The notes: generated by a model not told the origin, from the letters alone. A stretch of 64,000 nucleotides of DNA from Tetrapyrgos nigripes (GCA_013368315.1 JAACJM010000303.1:1-64000), one strand, 5' to 3'. Counted from the stretch's first letter, positions 1 through 11,455 are shown. Program-made: numbers and translations.

Positions 1-118
1 TGTCTACATAGCAAAGAGAGTAGAGTCAGTGCAAATATTTCATCTAGTCACCATCCCAATGTCTACATAGCAAAGAGAGTAGAGTCAGTGCAAATATTTC
101 ATCTAGTCACCATCCCAA
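1..118. repeat. 59-bp direct tandem repeat at unit edge
   Basis: Two head-to-tail copies of a 59-bp sequence (1-59 and 60-118), starting tgtctacatagcaaagag and ending ccatcccaa. The second copy overlaps the last codons and TAG stop of the membrane-protein gene read on the minus strand; the first lies just downstream. The same doublet occurs at 56,165-56,282, where unit U5 begins, so it marks the outer edge of a duplicated block. Confidence 0.95.
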
Positions 119-2095
119 ACAATAGTGAAGGAATCAATATCGGAATCCAAGCCTTCATCATCTGAAACAGAGTTGGCATTGGCATTGTCATTGCTATTCT
201 GACGTCTATTCCTCCTAACGTCGCTTGGGGTCCTTGCCATAGTGATAGTGGGTAAGGAAATCGCTCTAGCGTTTTCGTCACCGAAATTCACTCGATGAAC
301 GGGAGTGTGTACGCTGATGAGTGAGAGTCCGCGAAACTGTCCATGTCCATGTTCATATCCGATTCTAGTGCCAGTGCCAGATGCGATTCCCCGTAAGCCA
401 TTGGGTCTGCAACGTGTACGAGGGGTTGACCTTTTCAAATTCCTCTGCTACTCCTCCAGAACTTCCAAGTACCAAAGGTAACGGTGACTCATCTTCCCAG
501 AAGCACTTCCCCGTCCTTTACAATACAAACTCAAATTCGCCTTCAAGTTGTCCTTCCGACTCCTTCCAGCAAGCGTTCTCAGCGTGCCATATTCCTTGTC
601 CTTCTCCGAAGAGACAGACTTTTTGTGCGTCTGCGTCTGCGCCTGTGCAAAACTTGGAGCCTTCCTCTTCCTCATCGCGTTCCTTTTACGCCCATACACC
701 ACCGTTCCCAATACGAGTAATAGCAATCCTACACTACCCAACACCCAGCCGACGACAGCTGGATTTGTAGCACCCATGGATCCGGAAGTTAAATCCGAAC
801 TCGGGCCTTCGACCTTGCATTGCACAGAGGCATGGAAGCGATGTCATCATAGGCTGCTTGGCAAGTGATGAAATCGAGACCGAAACCTGGGGTATGAGGT
901 TGAGTGCCGCCTAGTTGTTTTGGGTCTGTGGATCGTTTGGTATTGGTGTTGGTATTGGGGTCGGATGATTGGCCTTTGACTTGGGTACAGACGAAGTAGT
1001 CTGAGGACGAGAACGAGGGAGAAGCATCAACCGTGTATGTAGTAACATCGGCTGGGGAAGAAGACCCGGAATCGATAGTAGGAGTAGGAGACGCAGCCAG
1101 AGAAGATCAAGATCCAGTGGGCGTCGGTGAAGCCCACGAGTCAACCCTAGACCTAGACCAGACCCAGATGCCCCTTCGGACGTGTCATCCCCAGTATACC
1201 GAATCTCTGCAATCATAACCTCCAGCGTGTGTATCTCCCATTGATCTTTTCCTCTGAATACAGAGGGTTAAACTCCAATTCCAGGATTTTAGAAAGTGGG
1301 ATAGGAGTGTCAGAGTTGGATGTTAGAGGAAGGGTTAGGTTGATGGGGAATTGGAGTCGAGAGTGTAGGAGAGGGTTATGTTGCCGTCGTTGATAGAGCT
1401 GGTAGAAGAGGTAGTGGATGAGGAACGGGGATGGTGCGGTACAAGGAGATCGACGTTCCTAAAAGAGTAAAAGAGTAAAAGAACGGTGAATTCTGCGCGC
1501 TTAATAAAAGAATCATAACATAAGAGACTAACCTGCAAACGAAATCTTCACCGAATCCGAACCAAACCCCCAAGCCCAATGAGTCGTATTCATATACGAC
1601 TTTACCGGCGTTTAGTTATCCAACACGAACGTCTCTGGACTCAACACGCCCCAGTTGCCTTTGTACTGTAACACATGGCCGAGTCCACCGGTTCCACCAT
1701 TCCAGTACCAGATGGATCGTCAGAGTACACATCCATATCATCTACGACGATATTTTTACCACGTAAAGTCGTCTGATTCCCAGCAGTAATCACCGCATAA
1801 TCAAACGTCGGTGTTACCGGATACGTAGATGAGGTTGTGATCCACGGAGTCGGCGGGATGAGGGGAGAGATGTATGTAGCGAGACCGGAAGGAGGGAGTG
1901 GTTGGGGAGTGAGAAGGTCTGAGTCGAGTTCGATGGCGTAGGCAGAGCTGGTATCTGAAGAGTCTGAAGAGTCTCCTGAGGATGAAGAGGAAGAGAAAAG
2001 CGAGAGGCTATTGTAGCGTCTACACGTATGCGTATGCTGAACGGATTGGAACTTGATACAGGAGGAAGATGTATCATGTATATGTATCACGTATC
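103..2095 (-). pseudogene. Single-pass membrane protein, broken (U1)
   Basis: Decayed gene for a secretory or surface-type membrane protein, not identified by name. Reading right to left: a Ser/Asp-rich extracellular part, a conserved core (NIVVDDMDVYSDDP, then GNWGVLSPETFV and NTTHWAWGFGS), an intron of about 75 nt (near 1,459-1,530), a Ser-rich stretch, one transmembrane helix near 700-770 (AVVGWVLGSVGLLLLVLGTVVY region), a basic stop-transfer RKRNAMRKRK, and an acidic tail ending IVWDGD. Lesions: a frameshift before FDYAVITAG that is present in all copies, a one-base deletion near 1,697 (ccattccag against ccattcccag in U5), and a CAA to TAA stop near 1,617 shared only with U5. The layout resembles the many Agaricomycete glycoproteins with a VDD-type ectodomain and one helix. 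No function is assigned. Confidence 0.6.
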
Positions 2096-2460
2096 GTCAA
2101 CTTTGTTGACAAATTACGGACAGAACGGTGACGAGGACGACCAATAATGAGCAGATCAGAAAGGATGGAACATAAGTATCAAGGCTGGAAGGACGGAATT
2201 CATAATACAGATTAGACTTTGAAGACGGATATAAAATATTTGAGTCGTAACGAGTACTTACGAGTAAGGTTTCCATTTCCATTTCTCGAGTCAAAACTTT
2301 GTAGGCGTCGGTCTCCCGACCGCGTTTTGACGACTCGATCATGGACACGAGATGCCGCAACGTCTTTCCTTCCAGCGACTGGCAGACGATGGTGCATCGC
2401 GTCGTGTTGGGGGGAGACTCAAGAGGAAGATACTAGAGATACTAGACAGATAAATAGGCT
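2096..2460 (-). other. Exon-like 5' part of the membrane-protein gene
   Basis: An open minus-strand stretch containing SLEGKTLRHLVS and KRGRETDAYKVLTREMEMET is followed by a good donor (GTAAGT, near 2,262). To its left is a hydrophobic segment (SFLICSLLVVLVTVLSVICQ) that looks like a signal peptide. It may be a first exon of the adjacent membrane-protein gene or the end of another gene. No in-frame ATG lies upstream before a stop. The segment is repeated in U2, U4 and U5, and a worn version lies at 30,040-30,300. Confidence 0.35.
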
Positions 2461-2780
2461 GAGAAACTTTAAGGACTTTAAGGAATCATCAAGTATATCG
2501 GTGTAGACATCCAACTCAACCTACACTACGCTACGGCGGCTAGCGCTATATTCTATTACTGTTTACTATACTACATACAATCCAATGCTAGTGCTACAAA
2601 CCATTGTGAAGAATCCTAAAAATACATGACATCGACATCAAGGAAAAGGAACGACAAAGACGGCGAGGGGAACATGGAAGACGGACGGTGAGACGATAAC
2701 CAGACCAGACGATGCAGCACCGCTGCTACATCTACATCCGGGCCATCATCCACATCCACATGCCCCCATCCATATCATCA
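2461..2780. repeat. GH71 3'-flank module (U1, b side)
   Basis: No gene is seen. This is the sequence downstream of the minus-strand GH71-b stop. It contains the recurring landmarks actacgctacggcggctagc, catacaatccaatgctag and an A/G-rich stretch. Related versions lie beside every GH71 tail in the window, which suggests the flank was duplicated with the gene. Pyrimidine-rich text on the minus strand may hold the terminator. Confidence 0.7.
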
Positions 2781-4180
2781 TCATCCCCTCGACACCCTAA
2801 TACCCGCCCCCGAAGAACTAACACACCCAGCCCGAGCGTCATGATTATACTTGTCTGGATTCTTGACAAATACCAAGGGGGATAGGCTTGGACTCGCGCC
2901 TTGTCCCTGTCCGTCTCCCTGTCCGTTTCCTGCGTTCATGTTGGGTTGGAGTTGGGGTCGGAATCGAATTAAGGAGGGTTTGGGATTGCCAGCGTCTAGT
3001 TGCATTACCAGCGTGTCTGTGTTTATGGCTGTATCCGTATCCGTGTCTGTTGTATCCTGGTTCTGTTGGTGTCTTTGTCTTGGTCTTTGTCTTGGGACTC
3101 CGAAACCGAACCCGAACGCGAAGCAGACGCAGACCTCGCAACCCTCGAACACTCAAACTCTGTACCCCCCCATCCCCATCCCCATCGAGAAACCCAATCG
3201 GCATAGCAAGTTTAGTCAGTCCAGCTTGTACTGAGAATGTTTGGGAGGAGATGATGTTATCGTTCGACGAGGAAGGTGTATCTGTATAAGCATACACCTC
3301 AAACGTCACATTCGCAGGCTCAGCCAACAGTGTGATAGCCCAGACACTGTCTTCGACCTAATGCACGCACGCATAAGTATATACATTAGCTTTCGTAGTC
3401 AATCAAACAAAAACGAAAGTGTCGAAAAAAATGATTAAAATACTCAGCAATTCCATCCCCGCCACTTCCCCCACCGGGTCACCTACTTGAGCCTGAACAG
3501 AATGTGTTCTTGACCACATAACCAACTTTTCGTCTTCTTCGAAATGTCGGGATACTGTCCCCGTTTTTATTTAAACGCAGAGGCGTAGTAGGATATTAGA
3601 GGGAGCTAGGCTAGAAGGACAACAGAAGGAAGGGGAAGAAAAAAGAAATATTGTTAGCATTCAGTGTTCGTAAGAATAAGGGTCAAAGAAGGGTAGGGTG
3701 GGTAGGCGAGAAAGAAGAAAACACCCCGACTCACCAGCATGCCCTATGCCCCCGTCCAAGCCTCACTCCCCACTGAGAAAGCCCCCTCGATAGGACCTAT
3801 ATAATGTGATTATAGTCGTTCTAGGAGATTATTTGGATGATGTTGATATTGAGTGGGTTGGATAGGGAGTCGTTGGTTGGGAAAGTAGTATCGACGAGAG
3901 CCTCCCAACGTTTAGCGTAGATGTGTTGATCTGCTGTGTAGAGGAACTGTATTGGAAGGTGGGTTGGTATTCGTATTCGAGTAATGATTCAAGGGGGAAG
4001 GGCAACGATTGAAGGGGGACACATTCTTATTAAACGTATAACCACGGAGAGACGGAGGCCATTTCCTTCGTCTCTTTCAACGTCTCGTTTCCTCTTACTC
4101 TTGAAGGGAAATGTAAGCCAGCTCTTGCTCTCACTCTCAGAAGACGAGGAGGATGTAAGCCACCTCTTGGATGGTTGAAG
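2781..4180 (-). pseudogene. GH71 alpha-1,3-glucanase, 5'-truncated (GH71-b, U1)
   Basis: C-terminal part of a glycoside hydrolase family 71 protein (alpha-1,3-glucanase/mutanase, which cuts fungal wall alpha-1,3-glucan). Recognisable blocks, right to left: PSKRWL, WLTFPF, IIQIISWNDYG (the GH71 WNDYGESHYIGP block), SYYASAFKNGGQYPDIS, then after an intron EDTVWAITLLAEPANVTFEVYAYTD and a low-complexity tail rich in Asp, Thr, Gly and Asn. The signal peptide and the whole first half of the catalytic domain are absent; the adjoining sequence is the DUF6535 upstream region. The block encoding YMASVSPWFFTHFG is cut down by two internal deletions. The donor after the GEVAG block reads CTGAGT instead of GTGAGT. 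Not functional as GH71. Confidence 0.85.
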
Positions 4181-4320
4181 AATACGAATGAGCCAGATCC
4201 CAAGTTGGGAGTTATTTTATCTGCGTGGGCACACTGCAAAGTCAACGTGCCAACGTACCCGTGTTCGCTCTTTCTCCTCCCAATCATTTTGCAGACGAGA
4301 CTCGGACTTGACCTTTGGCG

Positions 4321-7300
4321 ATGCACTTCAACTTCAACTGGCTGACGAAGGGTGCGTATGTGCTGCAGTGTTTCGTGTCTCTGGATTCTCATTTTATTAA
4401 AGTTTTTAAATCACCGCGATCCTCGAGGGCACCTGGCGAGGCCCATGCTATGAACAACATGGAAAATGGTCTTTCTGCCCCTTCCCGTCCTCCCCCTGGC
4501 TACCCTCCCTTTTTTCCCCCTCCTCTTCCTCCCTCTGGTCCGGACAGCGACAAGAAGCCGTCCCAAAGTACGTCGCCTTCCGTATATCAACACTGTTCAG
4601 ACATATTCATGTATTTTGACTGCCCAGAACGGTTCCAGCCCACTGCAGATGATCAAGCATGTGCTGGAATGTGGAGCATCTATATCGGAGAAGCGGAACG
4701 TTATGATAAATCTTTGGTTGAAGGATGGAAGGGGGACATGGAAGGAATGGTGATCTTTGTGAGTCGATCATTATCAGCAGTGTGGGCGGACGCTGACTGT
4801 GCTGGCTATAAGTCTGCCCTGTACTCTGCCAGCCTCACAGCATTTCTTATCGAGAGCTACAAGACTCTTCAGCCTGATCCTGCTCAAGATACCATCTTTC
4901 TCCTATCCAAAATATCCCAACAATTATCCAACTCGACCGTTCCGCCGTCTGAACCACCCAGTTTTGAAACTCCTGTGTCGGCCATCGTATGCAATGTCCT
5001 ATGGTTCCTCTCCTTGGCACTAGCGCTCACCTGTTCACTGCTAGCTATATTTGTGCAGCAGTGGACCCGAGATTTCATCCATAAGGCAAATTTGAGGCCA
5101 TCCCCTATCCGTCAAGCCAGAGTCTTCGCATACATATACTTTGGCCTGCGTCGCTTCGGCATGCACTCATTCGTCGACATCATCCCCTTCCTTCTCCACC
5201 TCTCCCTCTTCCTATTCTTTGGGGTTTGGTCGCCTTCCTCTCTCCAGTTAATCGCATTATCACATACATAATGATAGGCGTCCTGGGCGTTTTCCTCCTC
5301 ATCTACACAGCACTTACAGTGATTCCGTTGGTCTGGCTCAACGCTCCTTACCGCACGCCACTTTCAGGTGCTCTCTGGCGGCTTGGGAATGCTTTTGGTA
5401 GCTTTCTAGCTCACAAGCATGACCTGGACCATTGCCAAGATGCAACCTTGAGCGAAGCACTGTTGGAAAAGTCATTGCAGGGAACGTCTGAGCGTGACAG
5501 GCAGGCCCTTGTCTTCACTATGCAGTCGTTGACGGATGATGACGAGCTTCTGCCCATGATAGAGGCCATTCAGGACGTTTTATACTATGACAATCAAATT
5601 CCTTTCTTTCGTGACTACATTCGGAGAGCAAATGTAGACCTGATAATGCCTCTTATAATGTCAGATGATCCAGAGGTTAACATCATATCTCGTATTACCC
5701 AGTACCTGAAGAGATCTCAGGTTGTTCCTGCCCTGAAGGACCCCTTGAAGGACTCCTCGAAGGACTCCCCACTCCATGGTCAAGGCAGTATGCCGCCAGT
5801 CTACTCTCTAGTGTACACTCTAATGTACATGTTGGTTACTCCTCGCCAGGCCACTGACAAGAGCCAGATGCTCATTGAAAAACATGTTCAGACACACCTC
5901 GCTTTCACAGAGGACTTGCTCTGGCACATTGCAGGGGTATCAGGGCATCACAAGTCCTTGTCATCCACCCTTGCCCTACTGCGTTTCAGATGGATTTCCT
6001 GTATTCGGGATGTGGTAGCCTTGATTTCAAGGAATCTGGATGAGATGAAAAAGGCAAATGGCCAGAACATTCCAGCAAGTGCATTGCGGGGACAGATCTC
6101 ATACCTGAACAAGATATGGGAAAGTCTCAATGAAAGTAGGATGTATAAGGGCATCTTGAACAGTTACCCTCCACTTCACACCTTCATCAACTATCATAAA
6201 CTTCCCAGGACCCTCAAAGTGGCTGGGGAAGCCCTGAAGAAATGGGGAATGTCTGTAGAATGCTCAGCAGCAGTGCCAGAAGAACTTGAAGCTGCCCTTG
6301 CTAAACTCAAGCAGGATGACACATGGGCTGTTGCACGCTCAACTATTCTCTTTGAATATCTCCGCAGGTTTTGACTTGGGAGCAGAGTAACCAGACCAGC
6401 ATTTCTGAGCTTCCTCATGACTTTGAATGCATATGGCGCATTATCCGTCCCCCTCGTCCATCTCTCTATTTGGTTGACCTGCCAATGAAGCTTGGAGATA
6501 GCTACATGTTTCCATTGGAGACCTTGTCGAGATGGTTGTTGGACCAGTCGACTGCCATCGACGACAAGGTTGATTTATGGATGGAAAAATACATGCAGCT
6601 CTTCTTTTCTATCAAAGATGCTCAGTCGAATCCCAATCTTGCTATTTGGGGCAGAAACCTCTTTCTGCAATACTTCAGTCGAAGGGTAAAGGAGACTATT
6701 GCGAAGCCACTGCCTCACGACTCAGGCTGGATCAGGCATTTCAAATATCAACCCGATTCTAGGCGTCTAGTGGAAGAATGCGTTATACAGAACATACGTC
6801 ATGAAACAACACCTGAATCGCTGACTTGCGAAGCAGCCTTCCTCTTTTCACTACTTTGCCAAATCTACAGCTCATCGGCCCTTTCGGAACTCTGGAAGAT
6901 TCTCGACGACTCGGACAAAACCTCCTCCACACAGAACACTGATATCTCATTCCTCCGGATAACCCTCAGTCTGATTAACATTTGTCAGACTAGTTGGCAT
7001 AGTCGGTTCGGGGATGAGGAGTTGCAATCTATGGAAGTTACGCTTCTCAAGCAATATCTTTCGGACGACCTTATTTCTCCATTATCCCGAGAGACACTTC
7101 GACCGTCTCTGTGGGTCGCACTTTACACTGAATGGCTTGACCAGCTTGCCCAGAACAGACCTTTCGCACAGCTGGATCTCTGTAATCTATTTCACATGTC
7201 TCGGATTAGACTTCCGTTGGGGACGACAGATCTTGAAGTCAACGAAAAACTTCAGATTCGGTTTGCCGAAATGTATTCCAATTTCATCACAGACATGGTC

Positions 7301-7711
7301 TCTGAAGATGCTGGGCCTGACAACTACCTGGACCGAGTTCATCCTTCTGTTTATGACTTCTTTTTCAAAGAAGACATCCTTCTCAAAGGAGACATCGTTT
7401 TCAGCAGACATGTGTTTGTGTGGGACTGGATCACAGATCTCAAATGCGCGAAGACCATCATGAAGGCAATCCAAAAGTACAGGAGTTGCTTTGACACTGG
7501 GGAGGAGGAGATTGAAGGTCAAAGCACCTTATTTGCGAGATGTCTAGAAGTCCGCGGACAACTTCCAGCATCGGACGCGGACTCGGAGGATGTCCAAGGA
7601 GAGGGTGGTCAAACGGCAGAGGATGCCCAAGGAGAGGGTGATGAAACGAGGGGAAAATGCATCTCACTGCACGAAGATGTTGGTATATGGGTGAGGGGCT
7701 CTTACAATTAA
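4321..7711 (+). pseudogene. DUF6535 membrane protein, two frameshifts (U1)
   Basis: Homologue of the intact U4 gene at 48,509. It has the same N-terminus (MHFNFNWL), the Pro-rich linker, the DUF6535 core (EAERYDKSLVEGWKGDMEG; SASLTAFLIESYKTLQPD; QQWTRDFIHKANLRPSPIRQ) and the long helical C-terminal region. A one-base deletion in a G run near 5,221 (tttggggttt against tttgggggttt in U2 and U4) shifts the frame inside the second membrane segment. A second shift lies at 6,365-6,380, where U1 has diverged from the VTVFPEIGISEL text of the other copies. The reading then continues to 7,711. The two in-frame introns described for U4 are also present. The G-run change could be a sequencing error; the 6,370 change is less easily explained that way. 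Confidence 0.85.
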
Positions 7712-8091
7712 ACTACACTACGGCAGCTAGACATTCTATACTGTTGACTGTGTACATACAATCTAATGCTAGTTGCTACAAACCATCAATGGTAAAGAAT
7801 CCTAAAAATACAAATATGGCATGACATCGACATTGAGGAAAAGGACCAAGAGAGCAAGAGAAAAAAGAATGACAAGGAAGAAGGAAAGGAACGGAAAGAT
7901 GGACGATGAGACGATAACCAGACCAGACCAGACCAGACCAGGCAGCACTGCTGCTAGGTAAGTACATCCCATCATATACATCCATATCATATCATCGTCA
8001 TGACCGTCATTAAACTCATAAAGAAAGCTCGCTCTACCAGTAGAGCATGAGCACTCTTTGTCTCCCCTCCCCACAACACTATAAAACCAAA
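7712..8091. repeat. GH71 3'-flank module between convergent genes (U1, a side)
   Basis: Intergenic stretch between the converging DUF6535 (+) and GH71-a (-) genes. It carries the same landmarks as 2,461-2,780 (actacggcagctagac, catacaatctaatgctag, an A/G-rich block) and a short accag-type run (accagaccagaccagaccag near 7,918-7,940). No ORF here looks real. Confidence 0.65.
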
Positions 8092-10297
8092 TCAACACCC
8101 CACCCCCGAAGAACTAACACACCCAACCCAAGCGTTATAATTATACTTTTCTGGGTTCTTGACGAATACAAAGGGGGCTAGGGTCTGTGCGTCTCCGTCT
8201 CCGTTTCCAGTTCCGTCTCCTTGTCGCTGTGCGTCTCCGTTTCCTGTATTCGTGTTGGAGTCGCTTGCGTTGGGATTGCCAGCGTCTAGTTGCATTACTA
8301 GCGTGTCTGTTGTGTCCGTGGTGTCTTGGTTCTGCTGGGTGTCTTCGTCTTGGGACTCCGAACCCGAACCCGAAGCAGACCGAAGAACCCACGCTCTAAC
8401 ACTCAAGCTCTGTACCCCCTCATCGGCGTCGGGAAACCCAATCGGCATAGCAAGTTTAGTAAGTCCAGCTGGGACGGAGAATGTTTGGGAGGAGATGATG
8501 GTAGACGAGTTGTCGTTGGCGTTGGACGAAGGTGTATAAGCATACACCTCAAACGTCACATTCGCAGGCTCAGTCAAAAGTGTGATAGTCCAGACGGTGT
8601 CTTCGACCTAATCCACGTACGCATAAGTATATACATTAGCTTTCGTAGTCAATGAAACAAAAAGAAAAAGAAAAAAACTCGAAAGAGAGTCGAAAGAGTC
8701 GAAAAAAGGAGCAAAAAACTCACCAACTCTTTCCCCGTCACTTCCCCCACCGGGTCACCTACTTGAGCCTGAGCAGAATGTGTTCTTGACCACATAACCA
8801 ATTTCTCTTCATCTTTCGAAATGCCGGGATACTGTCCACCGTTTTTAAACGCAGAAGCGTAGTAGGATGTTAGAGGGAGCCAGGCTAGATATAGAAGGGG
8901 AAGAAAGAAACATTGTTAGCATTCGGCGTTCGTAAGAATAAGAGTCAAAGAAGGGTAAGGTGGGTAGGCGAGAAAGAAGAAAACACCCCGACTCACCAGC
9001 ATGCCCCATGCCCCCCGTCCAAGCCTTACTCCCCGTAGGCTGAGCCCCTTGATAGGACCTATATAATGTGATTCGCCATAGTCGTTCCAGGAGATTATTT
9101 GGATGATGTCGATGTTGAGTGGGTTGGATGGGGAGTTGGAGTTGGTCGGGAAACTAGAATTGACGAGAGCCTCCCAACGTTTAGCGTAGAGGTGTTGGTC
9201 TGCTGCGTAGAGGAACTGTTGTGTTGGAATAGTAAGTAATTGAAGGGCAACGATTGAGGGGGGACACTAGTACTCACATTTTTATTGAACGTATCAGCAC
9301 CAAAGTGGGTAAAAGCCACGGAGAGACGGAGGCCATGTATATTTTTTCATTTGCTTGTCCTTCGTCTCTTTCAACATCTCGTTTCCCTGGAAGGGAAACG
9401 AAAACCAGTTCGTGCTCTCATTATCACTCTCAGAAGGCGAAGACGCGAGCCACCTCTTGGATGGAAAAACCCCCGTCAACCCCAACCCCTTGACATGAAG
9501 CAAATCCCCATCCGTGGATCCGATGAATTTGCTGAGAGCTGAGGCTAGTGTTTTCGCTTGTGTTTGTTGGGTGACGTCGGTGGTTTGTTTGGAAGCGACG
9601 TTGGAATTGGGAGAGTTGGTATCGTCTGAAGAACCTCTGAGGAACCCCCCGAGGAAAGTAGATAAATGAGGAATGATATTCGTCGCGTCCGGTGCAGAGG
9701 TGGACCCAGATAAGCCAAGTAAATCTGTAAGAGCCGACGAAAGAGAGGTATCCGAAGACCCTTGGGAAGCGGTTGTTAACTCGACTGGCCAAGCTCCGTT
9801 CCACTGTCCATTATGATTAGCATAAGGAAAAGCAAGAAATGATTGGTACACACATTAAAATCCCCCCCATCCATTCAAAGGGGAGTCTTGTCCAAACGTA
9901 CAAGCTTCCCCCGAAAAGGTCGATACGAGTGGAAGTGGATCCGGAGAGACTTTTGAATACCCCAGTTGATTAGGATGTCCAGCGAATTTGAGAACGAGGG
10001 AGCGTAAAGCTTGTGCATCGGTATGAGAAGCACAAGGAAGGGAGGACATATCCAAGGATAAAAATAGTTTAAAATCCAACCCGGATTGAAGAGCAGCTTG
10101 ATATGCGTCGGCTACGCAGTCAGGTTGCCATGAGTCTGTGCCGATGTTGAGAGCGAAGCCGTCGATGTTGTGTTTAGAGGCTAGGGAGATGTCGTCTGGC
10201 CAGTCTGCAAGGGGGGTTAGGTGGACGTAAGGAGAAAAGGAAAAGACACGGACTGACCTTGAATAGTGTTACCAACTATATGATGAGCGACGACACA
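8092..10297 (-). pseudogene. GH71 alpha-1,3-glucanase, nearly full length but broken (GH71-a, U1)
   Basis: Family GH71 gene read right to left: VVAHHIVGN (near 10,275-10,297), intron, DWPDDISLASKHNIDGFALN, FKLFLSLDMSSLPCAS, ALRSLVLKFAGHPNQL, STFSGEACTFGQDSP, intron, WNGAWPVELTT, a Ser/Thr/Asn-rich insert, SKRWLA, WFSFPF, THFGADTFNKN, intron, LYAKRWEALVNS, IIQIISWNDYGE, SYYASAFKNGGQYPDIS, and the Asp/Thr-rich tail. The secretion signal seen in U3 and U5 is missing because the first exon is cut at VVAHH. About 120 bp that encode FFMDPNSFNEF in the other copies are deleted near 9,870. The frame also shifts at 9,305-9,345. The FKLFLS block itself is intact, unlike in U2-U4. Confidence 0.85.
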
Positions 10298-11455
10298 GAC
10301 TTGACGTAACGAAAGACAAAGCTAACCAAATGTGATGCAGGTAGGTTGATTTTACTTTATAACAGCCAGTGTCTTGAAAGAACTGACTTTTTCATAACCC
10401 AACGCCTTATAAGGCTGTGACTACGCGGCTTTGGAACCAGAGCGTGCTTTAAATTTCTTTTATTTCGTCCCAGTGTTCTTTGTCACTGTATGGAACTGGA
10501 GATTGAGGCGGATCCTGAGCGAGTCCCTAGACACAGGAACCGTCCGTTCGACTTCTAACACAGGTCAACTTGGTCCATCCGGTTATTGCATACTCAAGTT
10601 CCTTCCACTGATATCCATCAGAAAGCTTCTCGGTTTATGTTTCGTCCTTGAGGTGGGTTGGCTCTACCTGCAGGAAAAACGGCAACTCATCTCTTTTGCC
10701 TGGTGCCATAGGTATTCCGTCGACGACAAATACAGGGACTTTGCTCGGGTCAGGGCAATGGGGATACGAGTGCGAGGCCTAGCGAGAGTATGGGTGCGAT
10801 TTAGAACGGGATGGGTAGGAATGTGAATGCAACTGGGAGCGAGAAAATGAATGGGATTCGGATTCGGGACTCCTCAGAGGGTTGAGGCGGATAGTGGTGT
10901 CCGCATGGAGAATGTACGTGTACTCTTTTGTTCTTTTTGTTCTTCTTTCTCTTCAACAGCACTCCCGTTCTTCATTCAACTAATACGCGCTGCCCATTCC
11001 TTCCCAACGTACCGTGCAATATATAGCCTAATTCTCTGCCTTCTTTCCTTTCCTAGGCGACCGGTGCATATCCAGCTTGCATATCCTTTGTGAAAGTTAC
11101 TCAAAGTCACTCCAGGTAAACGAAGTGCATGCAACGCACCACATCTTTTTGGTCCTTCCACAATGTAACCGCGACACTCCGACTTCGCGTTATCCTTTTG
11201 CCACGACCGCGATTACTTCCTCCTTCAGTTGCAACCACGGTACTGTAACAGTCCCCCTCACTGACTTCATCTGCTGCTCGACCTGCGCAAACAGATTCTG
11301 TCTGCCCCCCGGGGTCGGTCCTGGCTGCGAATGCGCTGGGGTTGTAACCGGAATCGAACGGCAGAGTGAGGCCAGAGAGACCTGGTCGGAGTGTGCAAAA
11401 TTGCAATCTCACTTTCCGGACAGTCTAGAGACAGCTCAATCACCGGAGCAATCGC
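10298..11455 (-). other. RhoGEF upstream region with conserved minus-strand coding relic
   Basis: Repeated in U2, U3 and U5. On the minus strand (about 10,650-10,760) it reads DPSKVPVFVVDGIPMAPGK, followed by RDELPFFLQ and a GTAGAG donor. Further on are WKELEYAITGWTKL and DPPQSPVPYSDKEHWDEIKE, and on the N-terminal side a Ser-rich run (SFSRSQLHSHSY). I do not recognise the family. The plus-strand ORF over the same bases looks like a shadow. From 11,000 to 11,455 there is probable promoter or 5' leader of the RhoGEF, with no convincing ORF. Confidence 0.4.
11018..11026 (+). promoter_or_regulatory. TATA-like element upstream of RhoGEF
   Basis: The motif aatatatag is followed by a pyrimidine-rich tract (ctgccttctttcctttcc), conserved in place in U2 (near 24,895) and altered in U3 (aatatacag near 41,642). 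Position and composition fit a fungal core promoter, but no transcription start can be shown from sequence alone. Confidence 0.3.

Noticed and set aside
2851..3289. Long plus-strand ORFs (110-180 codons) opposite the GH71 tails, repeated nine times
   Set aside because: They are antisense shadows of the Asp/Thr- and Gly/Asn-rich tail; low-complexity codons leave all frames open. The minus-strand frame carries recognisable GH71 text and spliced context.
4315..7711. U1 DUF6535 as two or three separate genes
   Set aside because: The pieces are consecutive parts of the single U4 protein and are separated only by frameshifts, without starts or stops of their own.
7712..8091. Repeated flank modules as long terminal repeats of a retrotransposon
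   Set aside because: No reverse transcriptase, integrase, primer site or target duplication lies between copies; copies always accompany GH71 tails except for one orphan.
10431..10826. Plus-strand ORF of 131 codons ahead of each RhoGEF as a real protein
   Set aside because: The opposite strand has the more protein-like, motif-bearing reading with a donor site; the plus frame has no recognisable domain and no promoter of its own that I can see.
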